In this document: positions 20,946 to 32,855 of the stretch, piece by piece
Layout of the letters: the number at the start of each line of letters is the position of its first letter
Position numbering within the stretch: the stretch's first letter is position 1
NCBI GenBank assembly: GCA_033558025.1
Contig: JAUCEF010000007.1
Span: 5,828,001-5,892,000, forward strand
Reading direction: 5' to 3'
Length of the DNA: 64,000 nucleotides
Source of the DNA: Phytophthora sp. 'mugwort'
Taxonomy: Eukaryota; Oomycota; Peronosporomycetes; Peronosporales; Peronosporaceae
The notes under the pieces: generated by a model
What the model was told of the DNA's origin: nothing
The model's database searches: none
Seen by the model: the letters and a program-made list of their open reading frames with translations, nothing else
Position numbers and translations under genes: made by a program

Positions 20946-22298
20946 AGGAGTCCGTTCATAGTCCACGTCAATGTGAGCTCTGCCGATTGAAGACAGCTCG
21001 AAAAGTGGATACCAGTGAAGATTTGTGCTGACCGTGTCTGAGTGAACACTGTGACGCATCCATGGATGTTGGCAATGTCTGGAGTGGGAAAACAGCGACG
21101 ATTCCGCGTGAACTCAGCCAATCATAATTGCCAGTAATCAATAACCTTGTGCATGTTTGTAGTATGTCTGATATGTTAGGCGTCGTGACTTAGTCGTGGG
21201 GGTGGCGAGCTTCGAACTAGGCCAACACGAAGCCCACCACGCAGTAAGGCACCTGCCCTGAAAAAGCCTAACGCTGTAATGATATCTACATGTACGGTTT
21301 TCAACTGAAACTTGTTGCGTGCCACTGGACCGTTGCTAACATGACTCGAACGAACAGAATAAAATAGCTCACGATCTTCGCGAGGAGGTCTACAGTCATA
21401 GTTTAGGAATTAAAACCTTGTAATTTAAAACACATTTTAAGTTTATTAAATTGCTTTAAAAAAGCAATCGACATGAAACAATGCTGTGAAGTGCATTAGT
21501 GTGTGTACTGTGATGCTAGTAAGACCGGAGGGTAGAGTACATGTATTCTACCGCATACGTTCAAGCGCCATGCCCACCCATTTGTTTGGTTGGCGAAGAC
21601 ACCAGCTCTTCGCACCGCAAGGCGTCCTCTGCTGCCTCGTGAGCGCATTGCCGTCACGATTGGTTTCTCAAAGATGCTATCGTGTTCATAGCGCAACTAG
21701 ACTTGTACTTATATCATAATTGTGTGGAAAAGCGTGTTCCCGAATAGGCGCTGCCTGCTGCGTTTGTCTTTATCATCGCCATGGACCAGCTTGTCGATCG
21801 ATCGACTAGACAAAGTCGTCAATGTGACTGTTAAGATCGCAGAATCCCCACTAATGCGATCAATTGCTCACTTCATCGTGCAAAAGCAATATTTTTAGTC
21901 GTCTCGAGACTGCGCTGTTCGAACGCGAAAGCTTACCAGAATGTGCTATAACCCTCCTAACGTTACTTCCTTTTTGAGATTTTTAGATTCCTTACGCATT
22001 CATATATCATTTTGCGGAATTCTTTTCTCTCAAACTGTAGTTTTCATATTGTGATGATAAACAAACACTGCAGGCAGCGGCTTTTTGACGAATGAGTAGC
22101 ACAAGACGCGTCAATCACCCACAACACCACGGGAGCCGACGGGGAATGTGAACCAAATTGCCGGCTAGTTTGCAGACCCCAGCTGGAGCCGTTACAGTTA
22201 GGTACTTCCAAAACAAAGGTCTCTTACCCAAGCCACTCACAATAAGTGACGTATGAAAAATGCTCGTTGTGGTGTTACCAAGCAAGCTGCTAGCTTGA
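20946..22298. other. Intergenic between convergent WASHC4 and CFAP298
   Basis: No gene recognised; only short frames without motifs. It must contain both 3' ends. An AT-rich stretch with TTTAAAAAAGC and AATAAAA-like words lies at about 21355-21470. Confidence 0.4.
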
Positions 22299-23147
22299 CT
22301 AAAAGGGTCGGATGTTGCCAGTACCGCGCAGCGAATTCTTCAACGCCTTGGGGTCCGCCCAAGACGACGTCATGTAGTCCTCAGCGTCGTCTTCCGCCGC
22401 CTGTTGCAGCTCCTGCTGCTTCTTAAAGTAAAACGCCATCATCGCTTTGCGTTCGTCCTCACTCACGCCAGGCTCCCGACTCGGCGCGCCACCTCCTTTC
22501 TTCTGCAGTTTGACGATGAGCGTCGTCTTTTCGTTCTTCCCTACGAGGTCGCGCACGTACTGGTCCCGGAAGAACTGCTTGCCGGCCCACCAGAGCTCCG
22601 CCGCGTCCTCGGGCATTACTTCGAGTACAGCCGACGAGTCGGCCAGCGCATCTTCTGCGCTCTCGGCGTCCAGCATGAGCTTCACTGGGTCGTGTGCCGG
22701 CAGCCCCATGGGGAAGGACATGGCCACGGCTCCGCGTATGTTCTGCAGCTTCTCGAGTAACTCACTTTCTTCGATGCAGATGCGGCGAGCCACCTGTGTC
22801 TTGCTGTCCAGCATCATCTTGGCATCGGCGGCCACACGCGCCAGCACGTCCTTTAGCTGGGGACTCACGCCTTCGCCGGTGCGGTGGCCCAGTGGGTCCG
22901 CCTCGTAGAACTCTCCACGCTGCTTCTCGGCAAACCCTTCCTGGTATGCGTCCAGTCCCTGCTCCTGCGGGAGTTTGGCCATGCCGTAGCGCCCCAGACC
23001 TTCCATCGCCTCGGCCAGTGCCGCCAGACGCAGACGCAGATTCTGTATGCGGCACAAGGAGCGGATCAACGCGTCGTTACTGGTGGAGACCGGCGCCTCG
23101 AAAAGGAACTCGCTGCGATCGCCGCGCTTTACGTGGAACAAAACCAT
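22299..23147 (-). CDS. CFAP298: Cilia- and flagella-associated protein 298 (C21orf59/Kurly homologue)
   Basis: Single exon, 282 residues, close to the about 290 of animal proteins. The start at 23147 gives MVLFHVKRGD, the conserved N-terminus; the frame runs 8 codons further upstream with no conserved residues. Conserved blocks include GLGRYG (short linker), PLGHRTGEG, RGAVAMSFPMGLPAHDP, AELWWAGKQF, VGKNEKTTLIVKLQKKGGGAPSREP and the end WADPKALKNSLRGTGNIRPF. In other eukaryotes this cytosolic factor is needed for outer dynein arm assembly and ciliary motility. Its presence intact suggests flagellate zoospores. Confidence 0.92.
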   Translation of the reverse strand: MVLFHVKRGDRSEFLFEAPVSTSNDALIRSLCRIQNLRLRLAALAEAMEGLGRYGMAKLPQEQGLDAYQEGFAEKQRGEFYEADPLGHRTGEGVSPQLKDVLARVAADAKMMLDSKTQVARRICIEESELLEKLQNIRGAVAMSFPMGLPAHDPVKLMLDAESAEDALADSSAVLEVMPEDAAELWWAGKQFFRDQYVRDLVGKNEKTTLIVKLQKKGGGAPSREPGVSEDERKAMMAFYFKKQQELQQAAEDDAEDYMTSSWADPKALKNSLRGTGNIRPF

Positions 23148-25194
23148 CGGGCAAGAGCACTTGCACGTCACAAGGGCAATGAAGAAGTGGATCGCTGGAA
23201 GAGGTGTCGCTTCGACAAGTATACGTTCTGGAGGACATAATCTACCTCGGTAAATTTATATTTGGACCGTTAAAACGGATTGACCTTCTGAGTAGCGCGA
23301 TAAAACTCATGAATGCATTAATACTAGGACGCACAATTACGATCCTCAGAGAAAGCGCGGATTCCGTTTCGATACCTTAAGCAGACCGGTAGGCTGACGT
23401 ACCTTGCTTTTAAAAAATAAACTCCTTGTTACATCTACTGGCCTCACACATAAATGCTGCCACCGTCATCGTTACAGCAAACATCATAGCGACTGAGCCG
23501 CTGCTTTCCCATCCGCAGTACTGGATCCAGATGCATTCATTGGCGATGAGCCACAGTCCGGTGCAATTACCTCTCCACTGATGCAAACACTAGCAGTTAT
23601 TGGGTTAGAATTGTCGGTGCTGCAGCACGAATCATGTAGCATAAAGGGTAAATCCATCTCGTGAACTTGACGATGTTTACTTCCAATTTGGCCGGTAGCG
23701 GCATCGGCATCGTCAAGTCAATTCCAGCGTTATATAGCCGCATTACCTGTTAGTCGTGCCAACCGAAGTCAGGACATTACAAACAATTCAATGCACATTT
23801 TCGTACGTGTTCAGCGTTTTCTTGCGGGTACTTCCGGTTAGAGATGAAGTTTTGTAACACCGCGACATTATTATCAAGCATCACACTAGCAGAGTCACAA
23901 ACAACATCCGTTACTGCAAATTTTCTCTATTCCACGACGCAATCTTGCTATTCGTACATTATTGCAGTGTCTGATGTAGAGAACGAAAGATATTCATTCG
24001 TCAGTACATGTAGTGACGGAGATTTCGCTATCACGCAACCTAAGTGTGACTATCGTTAGGTCGCCTCAGATTCTAAATTCGCGCTGCACTAAGTTGCATC
24101 GGGTCGGGTAGCACGAGTGCCACGTCACTTCCGGGGCGCTGAAGTTAGTCAGATCAATGCATTGCAAAAAAATATCAAGTAGAAGTAACAGGTAAGTCGC
24201 ATCGAAAAACGCACCAACTTTTTGACAAAGGACGGTATATCAACTCACTCAGTCTATCGTCTGCTACGTCCAAGCTAGCTCGAGAAGATCCGGGAGTGAC
24301 GACAGTCACATCATATAGCTCTTCTGCGTGACCATAGTGAATTTGCCTGCAGGTATACCAAACGCGTTAGTTTTTTAATGAAACACTTAGTCATGAGTGT
24401 TTTACGTTCAAATTCTTGACATATCCGTCGTCAGATGAGTTTGGAAGGGTGAACGGGCCATTAACAGAACATCCGATGGTTACACGTCCGGGGTGAGACC
24501 GAATGTCTGCGTTATTGTACGCGAAAGTGGGGTCAGGTAATGACCAGGTGATGGCGGTACCAGAGAAGGTCTAGTCTGAACTTCGTGGCCTTGGATAGTT
24601 ACCACTGTCTCCGCGGTGTTGGCTATCGTTACGTTAGTAGCGGCCTGCGCCATCGCGATGGAGCGAACAATAATCACTAGTAGCGTTCGGGCATGACTTG
24701 GTGACTGGCGAACGATGGTTCGACTGCGACAACTGCACATTGTGAAGTGACATTCGAATTATGGGGCATTTTCATGTGTCTTGCAGCCACTACTCGCTCG
24801 CCAATTACCACCTTCGACTGACTAAGCACCGGATCGAGACACACATTCGAGAAGGTACGGGTAGTTCCTCGCGAGAGAAAGTGAAAGCTATAGTACTGTG
24901 CTACACACCCCTCAGACGAAGCACCACTACACGCGACTGGGGCCCTCTACATTCGACATTCAATCGGCCTAGCTGACTTGCTGCTGCATGGGTCCATTGA
25001 GTCCGTGATGCTGATGCACAAGCCTGAAACCACAGCAGCAATCGTGAGCTTACAAATTAAACTTGTTCTGAAAATATGCAGTCATACCGCCATAGCAGCT
25101 CCAGTTGCTCGTCCGTCACCGCATTTTGGACGAGGAGCTTTAGTTCATCGATGCTATAGGTAGGTTAGTTCGGGTTTATCGCAATTTCTGCTGC
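23148..25194. other. Intergenic, about 2 kb, no convincing gene
   Basis: Frames of 60-90 codons occur on both strands (for example 23844-24059 on plus, starting MKFCNTATLLSSITLAES with scattered Cys). None has supporting family motifs, so I leave them uncalled. A small secreted protein at 23844-24059 cannot be excluded. Confidence 0.4.
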
Positions 25195-28100
25195 TCAATG
25201 AATTGTTGGGAAAGCGTACCGTTTGGAAAATAGATCTTCCATACAGATCTTATGTAGCAGCGACTGTGCCTCGTAGTGATTAATGATTCCCGTCGACACG
25301 AGAAAGCGTTCGTATTGTGATTCTTCTTCTAGTAAGAATGGGCGCTCGAACCACAGGCGGGGCAGGATGCGGTGTTCATTCAAAGCGACTTTGGCGCATT
25401 CATCGACGACCGCACGCACGAAGCGGCCGGTTTCCTCATTCGAGAAACTACCACATTGGGAAGGCAACCAATCAACTGTTAGAGGTGTTGAAAGAAGTGG
25501 CGCAACGTTATTTGTACCTTGTAAGTACTTGAATTTTAATCCGAAACTGCACGAGGGCAGCAAAAAACGAACTCATCATGTCTTTCATCTCAGCTGATGG
25601 GGAAGTGCTTAGAGCTGCTACAAATGAGGTTAGTAATTAGGAACTTCAAGACTATTTGTCGTACAGTATCTCACCGATAATAAGCCAGCACTTTTTTAGC
25701 TGGACTTGCACGCGAGCTAAACTAAAAATGAAAGCCCGCATATCCGCTTCTCCTGCTTCCAAAAAAACAATGTACTAAGAATGATTGTCTTTTCAAAACA
25801 TGCTAAAGCCCACCTTGGAACGTAACCTCAGTTACTACGCAAATGCAGTTCCTCTCGTCCACTAAGACGTCAATCGGAGGTGGAAGATCCCGCTCAATAA
25901 AAGATATTTGCTGCTCGGTGCACAGCTCGTCGAGAAGTTCATCCTGCATGAAGAAAATTGTTAGTGAAGCTGCACGTTATTGAGGTCAACACTCAGCAAC
26001 ACACGATAGATACTTCTACCTGCTCTAGAAATTCGATCGAACACAAAACTCGGACAGGCATGCTCTCTTTCTCTGTCTGTAAAACTCTTTGTCTTTTAGG
26101 GGGCGGCTGAAGTGTTGAACCTTTCTCACACGTTTCGGTTGCAAGCTTCGTTATTGAAAACTCCGAAGGCACAGAACTCCCATCGATCGCTTGCAGGAGT
26201 GCGAGGAGGTCTTTCCAGTTGGAGGGACCCAGCACGAGTTTGTACTTGGCACTGGAAATGATTCTTGCTAAAATCATTGACGTCAAATCTCCATTTTGAG
26301 CGGCAGCCATCTGACCGATTGACACAACGCTGTCCCAGAAACCCCAGCAAGTTAGTCCCTTTGTAGCATCAGCGATGGAAAATGTGCTCCTACCGCAACG
26401 TGTGTAGCCATGCAGCTTGACGAAGGCTGGTGCAAGCCTCGACAATATCGACACTTGAAAATGCTGAAGGGTTTAGGCTCATCTTCTTCACCTTTTGAAA
26501 CTGCTGGATGGAAATCGCTTCTAGTGTCTCCAAACTGATGCGGTCGAGAGCATGCCGAAAAGAGGTTCCACCCGCCTGAAGCAATTTCTTCCGCATTAAG
26601 TCCCACAATGCTGGCCGAGCGACCTGCTGAAGAAGCTGGTCATACTTCAAAGGCACATTGGGGCCATTCGCTTTTGCGTCCTCTTTTACAGCGGCGTCGT
26701 GTCCGTCGACTTCGTTGGGTGGCTCACTCCAGTTGCATTTCAGAAACCTATCGCTTAAGAAGTAGTCGGTACTTAGAGACTCGTCCTCAGCAATAACCTT
26801 CAGGTTTGGAGCCATTTCTGATGGTTGGCCGGTTTGCATAACAATATCTCGATAATTACTACGAATCTGTGTACTCAGAGAAGACAACCGTGTGTCTGAT
26901 ACCGGTGAATTTGAAGGGGGATCTGATGCGCAGTCAGGTGTAGTTCTCTCGAGCTGCAAACTGCACAGAGCTGGACTGGATGCAATCGCTATTGTCTGCG
27001 GCGCCAGCTTCTCTACAACCAAATCTGCGAGTCTATCCGTCGTGATAGCGATGTTCCATACGCATGGAGTATTCATCGATGCCCATGTCAGCGAGATATC
27101 GGGGCGGTGGAGACTCCGCAAATAAGTGTCCGCAAGAGATACAATTCTGGTTGGAGCTTCGATTATTTTTTCATCGTCGCATCGCACCCGATCAAAAGGG
27201 AGTAAAAGTTGCTGCAGCTCCCCGCCAGGTTCCGCTGAAGATCGAAGAAGACCCATGTCGTAAAATGACTTCATCCAATCGCCATCAAACACATTCGGCG
27301 TGACAATATCTTTCTTGAGCAGCAGGAAATGAGCATTCGCTCTGATCATCTTCTTAAGAAGCTTGCTCGACTCGTCGTAAAGCAAATCTTTAGTCGAAAT
27401 GAGCGGCTCACACCAATCGCACTGCATTCGTTGCGGTCCACAGGGTGAAGACACCCACTTCATGGTTTTCATCTCCTGATCAAAATTGACAAGAGACTTA
27501 TCCTCGCACCCATTGCCGCGAGTTTCCCAACAAGACCACAAATCCGGCACGTCTGCATTCGTATCCTCGTCTTTTACCCGAAGCATCTCGACGAGTTCTC
27601 GAAGACGTTCTTGACCACTTTGCTTGATGGCAGCATACCCGATTGTAGAAACAACACGAGGAGCATTGGGGAGGACCAATGGGGTTAAACGGGAGTGATG
27701 CTCACCATGCTGCTCCTCACCATTATCCTTCTCTTCTGATGACACTGCTCCAGGTTTGCCCACATAACCCTTGCTAGCGATCGGTGCATTTCTCAGCTCT
27801 TCAATAAAAAAAACTTCGAGCTCCAACAAACCGCCATCATCAGGCGGCTCCTCGTTTTCGCTCGAACGGCCTTCAGCAGCTTCTTCAGCATTGTCAATCC
27901 TCGACTGGGCTCCTCCTAATTCACCTTTCGCCTCTCGATCTCCTACAGCTTCGCCGTTATTTCGCACTTCTGTGTCAACTCCTGGGCATGCTGCATCGTT
28001 AGGAACCTTGCTGCCCGTCCCCCGAGGTTGCCGTTCTCCTTCCTTGCCCCATCGTCGGACCGTTGCCAAGTCCGCCTCCAGCTCTTCACAGAATTTCGCC

Positions 28101-28244
28101 ACATAGCCGACGATCTCGCTCGTTTCAGAGTGTATGATGCTGACTGCGACGACACGGTCATGTAAGTTTCACAGAGCCGCAAAGGGTAGAAATGAGTTGC
28201 AGAGCACCTGTCGTCTCCGCGTCATGGCTTTCCGCGCGCGGCAT
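25195..28244 (-). CDS. Probable SHOC1/ZIP2-like XPF-fold meiotic crossover protein
   Basis: Seven exons on minus: 28244-28208, 28143-26394, 26329-26020, 25943-25814, 25752-25675, 25614-25518 and 25447-25195. All junctions are GT-AG with matching phases, giving 884 residues. The first about 600 residues are poorly conserved and acidic. From about residue 700 the sequence reads like an XPF-type nuclease fold: DELLDELCTEQQISFIERDL, then IDVLVDERNCICVV, then AFIFSLARVQVQLKKCWLII, then IQVLTS FSNEETGRFVRAVVDEC. It ends with a helix-hairpin-helix-like segment (FLVSTGIINHYEAQSLLHKI). The ERK nuclease signature of active XPF is absent, as in SHOC1/ZIP2, which stabilise crossover intermediates with SPO16. 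The alternative is another inactive XPF/ERCC4-family protein. It shares a 121-bp divergent promoter region with the small gene at 28366. Confidence 0.5.
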
Positions 28245-28365
28245 CTTGCAGAATGAAGGTCGCTGTTGTTGAAGCTGGTCGTTCACTGAATATTCGTATG
28301 ATGCACAAAAAGGAAGTGTATTTGTGCAAATATTGCGCTCCAGACTAAATTGCAGATCTTTTATC

Positions 28366-28619
28366 ATGGCGATGGCGGACGGCATCATGTTGCTCGGCTC
28401 GGAGCTCGGCTTCGGTATGAATGCGTTCGTGGGCGGCCTAGTGGGACTCCACATGCTGGCACTGGTGTGTAGGCTCCAGCACTCTCTGCATCTGCGTTGC
28501 CTCACTCAGCTAATTGAGCTTCTCTAATGAACTCCTTGGCGCAGTTTTACTGGCTTGTCAAGTTCCTGCAAGAAAGCTCCAAGACTGCGAAGCACGCCTC
28601 TATCAAGAAGCGCCAATGA
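28366..28619 (+). CDS. 57-residue small membrane protein, unknown
   Basis: Exon 1 (28366-28464) encodes MAMADGIMLLGSELGFGMNAF followed by a hydrophobic GGLVGLHMLAL. A GTGTGT...CAG intron (28465-28544, with CTAAT-type branch words) joins in phase to exon 2 (28545-28619), encoding FYWLVKFLQESSKTAKHAS and a basic end before TGA. GC-rich codon use in exon 1, the clean intron and a divergent position 121 bp from the SHOC1-like start support a real gene. One transmembrane helix is expected (about residues 16-45), with a Lys/Arg-rich tail. I do not recognise the family. Confidence 0.45.
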
Positions 28620-28787
28620 ATAATGCGAATGGGTGTTTGATCGGAGAGATGCATCAACGAAGCTTTTGTATTAGTGTAGCAGAGATTGAATCCACCCTGC
28701 TGGTACTGAGAACTCGTTCCTTTTGCACGTATCAAAATCGTGACCGCAGAACGCTCGCCACGGTAGGGTTTCTAACAAACTATTCCT

Positions 28788-29727
28788 CTATCGACGACCA
28801 CGCATCTTCATCTCTTGCATAGCCTGGAAGCGGCCAGTGTAGTATCCGGACTGATACCATGCCATGAGCACGTTTGCTAGACCGTCGTCTAACCCTCCTG
28901 CGCTGGGTGCCGTTCCCGGAAACGGAGCTGCAACACCAGGCATACCGGGGAACGGCGTCGGCATGGATGGAATGGGCAGCGGCGGTGGATAGTACGGAGG
29001 CTGCGCTGCAAATGCAGGCATCTGCGCTCCTGGTCCAAACGGTTGCGGGGCTGCAGGATGCGCAGCCTGGAACTGAGCTTGAAGTTGGGCATACGCTTGA
29101 GCGTACGCAGTCTGGTATACATCGCTAGGAGGCTGCTGTTGCTGTGGCTGTTGCAGATAAGAGTACGGATTGGATCCAGCCCCATATCCTCTGCAACCTG
29201 CGGCGTTCGGCGGTCCATACATTCCTACCCCCGCATCAGGGTGTCCGTGCTCGTCATGCTGCTCTTTGCCATCGTCTCCCTCCTCCTCCTCCTTCTCCTC
29301 AATAATTACGCCCCTTGCAACCTTCTTGCCGTTTGAACGCTTGTGCTTCCTGCCAGCAGATGTGAGAGCACGGTGAGCCAAATACAATATCAAAAGCCCT
29401 TCACCAGCAGCAGACATCACCTAACCTGTCAGTATTTGGCTTGACAGCTGCGGAGCTTCGTGAGCGCTGGTCCATCAATGCCTCCTCGAACGCCTGCATA
29501 CAGACATCACGAGCCAAACAGGGCACAACAACCATTAGATTCGGTGAGGCGACTGCAAACAACCACAGACGATTAGAGCGCGTACCCGCAAAATGGCCAT
29601 GTCGTCCCATTGCTCTTCGGAACCCTGCTCACTACCGCTCTACAGCACGAGAGAGACAATGCCAAACAGAAGTTAGCCCGCCACACCCAGCCTGATAGGC
29701 AGCTCGGTCGGTTACCGTCGACGCCAT
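28788..29727 (-). CDS. SMN1: Survival motor neuron (SMN) homologue lacking a Tudor domain
   Basis: Four exons on minus: 29727-29716 (ATG plus three codons), 29639-29586, 29493-29426 and 29349-28788, all GT-AG and in phase, 231 residues. Residues 15-28 (WDDMAILRAFEEAL) match the Gemin2-binding helix of SMN. A Lys/Arg-rich then acidic stretch follows, then a long Pro/Gln/Ala/Tyr-rich region. The C-terminus (about 202-222) is a good YG box: LANVLMAWYQSGYYTGRF. There is no room for, and no trace of, the central Tudor domain, as in the fission yeast protein. SMN oligomerises through the YG box and loads Sm proteins on snRNAs. The 12-nt first exon is the least certain part. Confidence 0.75.
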
Positions 29728-30493
29728 TGCTTCGAGCTTGTTGGTGGCGACGAAAACTGATAACTCAAACGCCGTATCGGTTTGGGGGAGGGTTGCATGC
29801 ATAGGGGATATTCTGTCAATTCGGTGTGAATATAATTGATGTGGATGCAGGTGCATATTGTAGCAGGTTGCGGCGCAGCGACTACGTCCTCAAGGTCATC
29901 ACGGTCTCCGCTTGGCAGCAGCAATGATGTCAGCACCGACGGCCATACCATTGGCACCAGCGATCACTCGAGCGGTGATCACTTGCAGCTATATGCACCC
30001 GTTTGTACCCGTTTGCCTTTCGCTTTTTCGAAGTTGGCCTGATATCGCTGGTGACCGCACTGCCATTCGGAGCCATTACTACCACCCGATGACCTAAAAT
30101 GCCCCATGGCCCAGACACAACGACAATGGCTTCTCCACGCCCGACTCGTCTCGCACATCCCGTTTCGGACCGGAGTGGTTTCGCCCGTCGGCCTTGAATC
30201 ATTCAAGTTGAATGTACTAATGTAGTAGCCCTTAGCAGAACCAGGCTTTCGCTGCCACCCCGCGGCACTGCAGAATAATGCCTAATAGTCTGAGTAAGTG
30301 GCCAGCGCCGCTGCAGAGGGTAAGCGCCCTAGCCATTATGGTCAGACATCGCCCAGGTTCAGCCGAGCCATTATCACCAGTTTAGACTGAAAGCAAGGAA
30401 GGCGATAAATTTTGTCCGACAGTGGCTGCCATTGCACTTCTAGGGCTAGGGGCCGCTGATTCATTTGATTCCACTATGGGTAACGCTTTGGGT
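29728..30493. other. Divergent intergenic region between SMN and the pseudokinase gene
   Basis: No gene recognised. It must hold the two divergent promoters. An initiator-like motif for the rightward gene lies just to its right. Confidence 0.4.
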
Positions 30494-30503
30494 TCATTTT
30501 CTG
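30494..30503 (+). promoter_or_regulatory. Oomycete initiator-like element (TCATTTTCTG)
   Basis: TCATTTTCTG lies 55 bp upstream of the pseudokinase ATG at 30558 and fits the oomycete initiator consensus TCAYTTYY around transcription starts. Confidence 0.45.
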
Positions 30504-30557
30504 CGCGGACGAGAGTCAGTCGGCATTTGCATTCCGACGCCCACAGGCAACGCACAC

Positions 30558-32855
30558 ATGCGCCCCGCTGGCCGCCGGAGCTTCCTGTCCGCGGCGGCGC
30601 TGATGATCGCCGCCGCCCTGGTGGTCCGAGACACGGACGCCGCCCCACTGGATGTTAGCTGCCAGTCGTCTAACGAAGCAACTCTGACGGTGTCTTCGCA
30701 AAACGCGAGCTACTACTGTGGCGACAACAGCAGCGACAGCACGCAGGTGTTTATGGACACAGAATTTGAAGTGAAGATACAAGTCCAGAACATGACGCTG
30801 ATTTTACAGAGCGGAATAGAATTGGTGACATTGTAAGTCGATGAAGGTGTTGCAGGAGGAGGACGCGATGCAGGAGACTGACGGAAACGCATGCACAGGC
30901 GCGTTACGGGAGTGAGCGGGACGCCAACAGTGGCGTTTTCTAAGACGCCGCAACAACAACCGCTGAATCTTACAGCGCTGTATAAGTTGACCAGCTTGTG
31001 AGTGGGACGGCTGGGCAAACTGACTGCAGTTTATAATGCGTAGCTCACCTCTTTTTGCGTTTGCTGATTCTGGTACAGATATTTTGACGGTGTGTCGTTC
31101 GCATCGGAAAGCGTTCAGTTGTCACTTCCGCAAACTGCAAAGGAACTGTATGTTTAGCTTTTATAGATATCACTTGAAGGACTGAGGAAGGATGCGTACT
31201 GATCCTCCCGCTGTATTGCGTGTAGACATGTTGTTAATTCGAGATTGGGCGATCTGTCGCTCATCGGGGATCGGGTCGATGCGCTCAAAACAATGTAAGC
31301 CGCTGTTACTGTGGAAGCCAGAGACTTGACCAGGTCTCACTGTGTTGTTGTTGTTGGTCTTGTAGCGACCTACAAAATGCTAGGTTCAGGGAAATTCCTA
31401 CCATTCTTTACCAGTATACGTACTCCGAGACCTTCATGTAAGTTTTCTGACTGTTCTCGGACATTCAAGACGATTAGCTGATACGCGTCATCCTGATTGA
31501 AATACAGCGAGGTGGATTTGTCGTTAGTCCAGCATATGACAAATTTGTCATCAGCAAACTACACTAGCCTGATGAAGAACGTTGGGACTGAAGTAAACAA
31601 ATCCTGCAGAAATGGGGTCGTTTCAAATGAAACTATAACTGTACAATGCGGCTTGCCGGATAGCACGTCCACAAATTCAAGTCATGCAGCCACGGACGGA
31701 ACAACTAATACTATTAGTCATTCCAGCTCGGGCTCTGCTGCAGATGCGAGCACACGTGATGATAGCAGCAGCGGAGTTTCCACCGGAGTTATCGTTGCGA
31801 TTGTCGTGGTCGTCGTCGTGATCGTTGTGGTTCTGGCGTTCTTCATTCTTCGGACGTACATTAAGCGCAAGGCCGCAAACGCGAATGCTCACAACAACGA
31901 TGCTACGGCAACACTCATGAGCAAGAGCGATGCGGCTGCTGACAAGGGCTCGTTCATTTCTAACGACGAGTTTTTGCGCAACTTCCGGCTGCCTCAGAGT
32001 GATGTAGCACTCGTGAAATCTCTGGGGACAGGCCGCTTGTGGATGGGCGAGTATAATGGCAATAAGGTGGTGGTAAAACGTGTTGAGTCGGAGGTAACGG
32101 ACTCGTACGTGACCAAAGCGCTTATGGCTCAGGCTCGAACGTTTGCGATTATTTCGCATCCGAACATTACGAATTTGGTGGGGGTAACATGGCTGGCTGG
32201 TACAGATTTTGCGGTGGTCACAGAGTTCATGGACAAGGGCAACCTGACAACAGTGCTCGCGAACACGGACATGGACCTGGACGTTACGACGAAACTGCAG
32301 ATGTGCTGTGATGTCGCGCTGGCGCTTGCATATTTGCACGAAACGGAGCAAAACCTGTGTGCCAAGCAGTTGTCTAGCCGGAAGGTTCTCGTAAACAAGA
32401 CTATGAACTGCAAGCTCAGCCTGTTCGAGTGCGTACCAAGCTCCACCAAACTTGGAGGCCCAAGCACGACAGTCACATATTCCTATGGTATGGGTGAGGT
32501 TGCGTGGCTGCCACCCGAGGTGGTTACGCGGTCGTCCCCGATGGACGCGCGGAAAAACAATATTTACGCATTCGGCGTCCTTGTCAGTGAGATTTTCACG
32601 CGAGTGTCACCATACCAGTCACTGATTGAGGGAGCGGGCAACACAATGTCAGATGTGGAGCTCGTAAAGCGTGCCCGGCGCCAGGAACCGCTGAAACCAC
32701 ATGAGAACCGGCGGGGATTCCTGGATGCCCCGGCAAGCGTGCGGCAGATGGTCGAGCAGTGCCTCTCGTACGCTCCTATGAGCCGACCAACGGCCAAGGA
32801 ACTTGTGGAAATTTTGCACAATGCAAAGGAAAAACTAGCGACGAACAGTATCTGA
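30558..32855 (+). CDS. Transmembrane LRR-type TKL pseudokinase
   Basis: Six exons: 30558-30832, 30899-30997, 31079-31147, 31226-31294, about 31367-31437 and 31508-32855, giving about 643 residues. A signal peptide (MRPAGRRSFLSAAALMIAAA) precedes a Cys- and Asn-glycosylation-rich ectodomain. Exons 3-5 each encode one 23-24-residue LRR-like unit between phase-2 introns, typical of oomycete LRR receptor kinases. A Ser/Thr linker leads to a Val-rich transmembrane helix (about 287-311) with a basic stop-transfer. The kinase-like domain keeps the VAIK lysine (VVVKRV) but the HRD triad reads AKQ and the DFG site reads LFE. Gly-loop residues are also reduced. It is therefore probably catalytically dead, acting as a receptor scaffold. 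The ATG chosen gives the signal peptide; the frame runs further upstream. Confidence 0.8.

Noticed and set aside
23844..24059. Possible small secreted Cys-containing protein
   Set aside because: Weak signal peptide, no repeat of motifs, no family; kept only as a note in the intergenic entry.
24480..24740. 86-codon minus frame
   Set aside because: No motif or coding-like composition that sets it apart from other random frames in this region.
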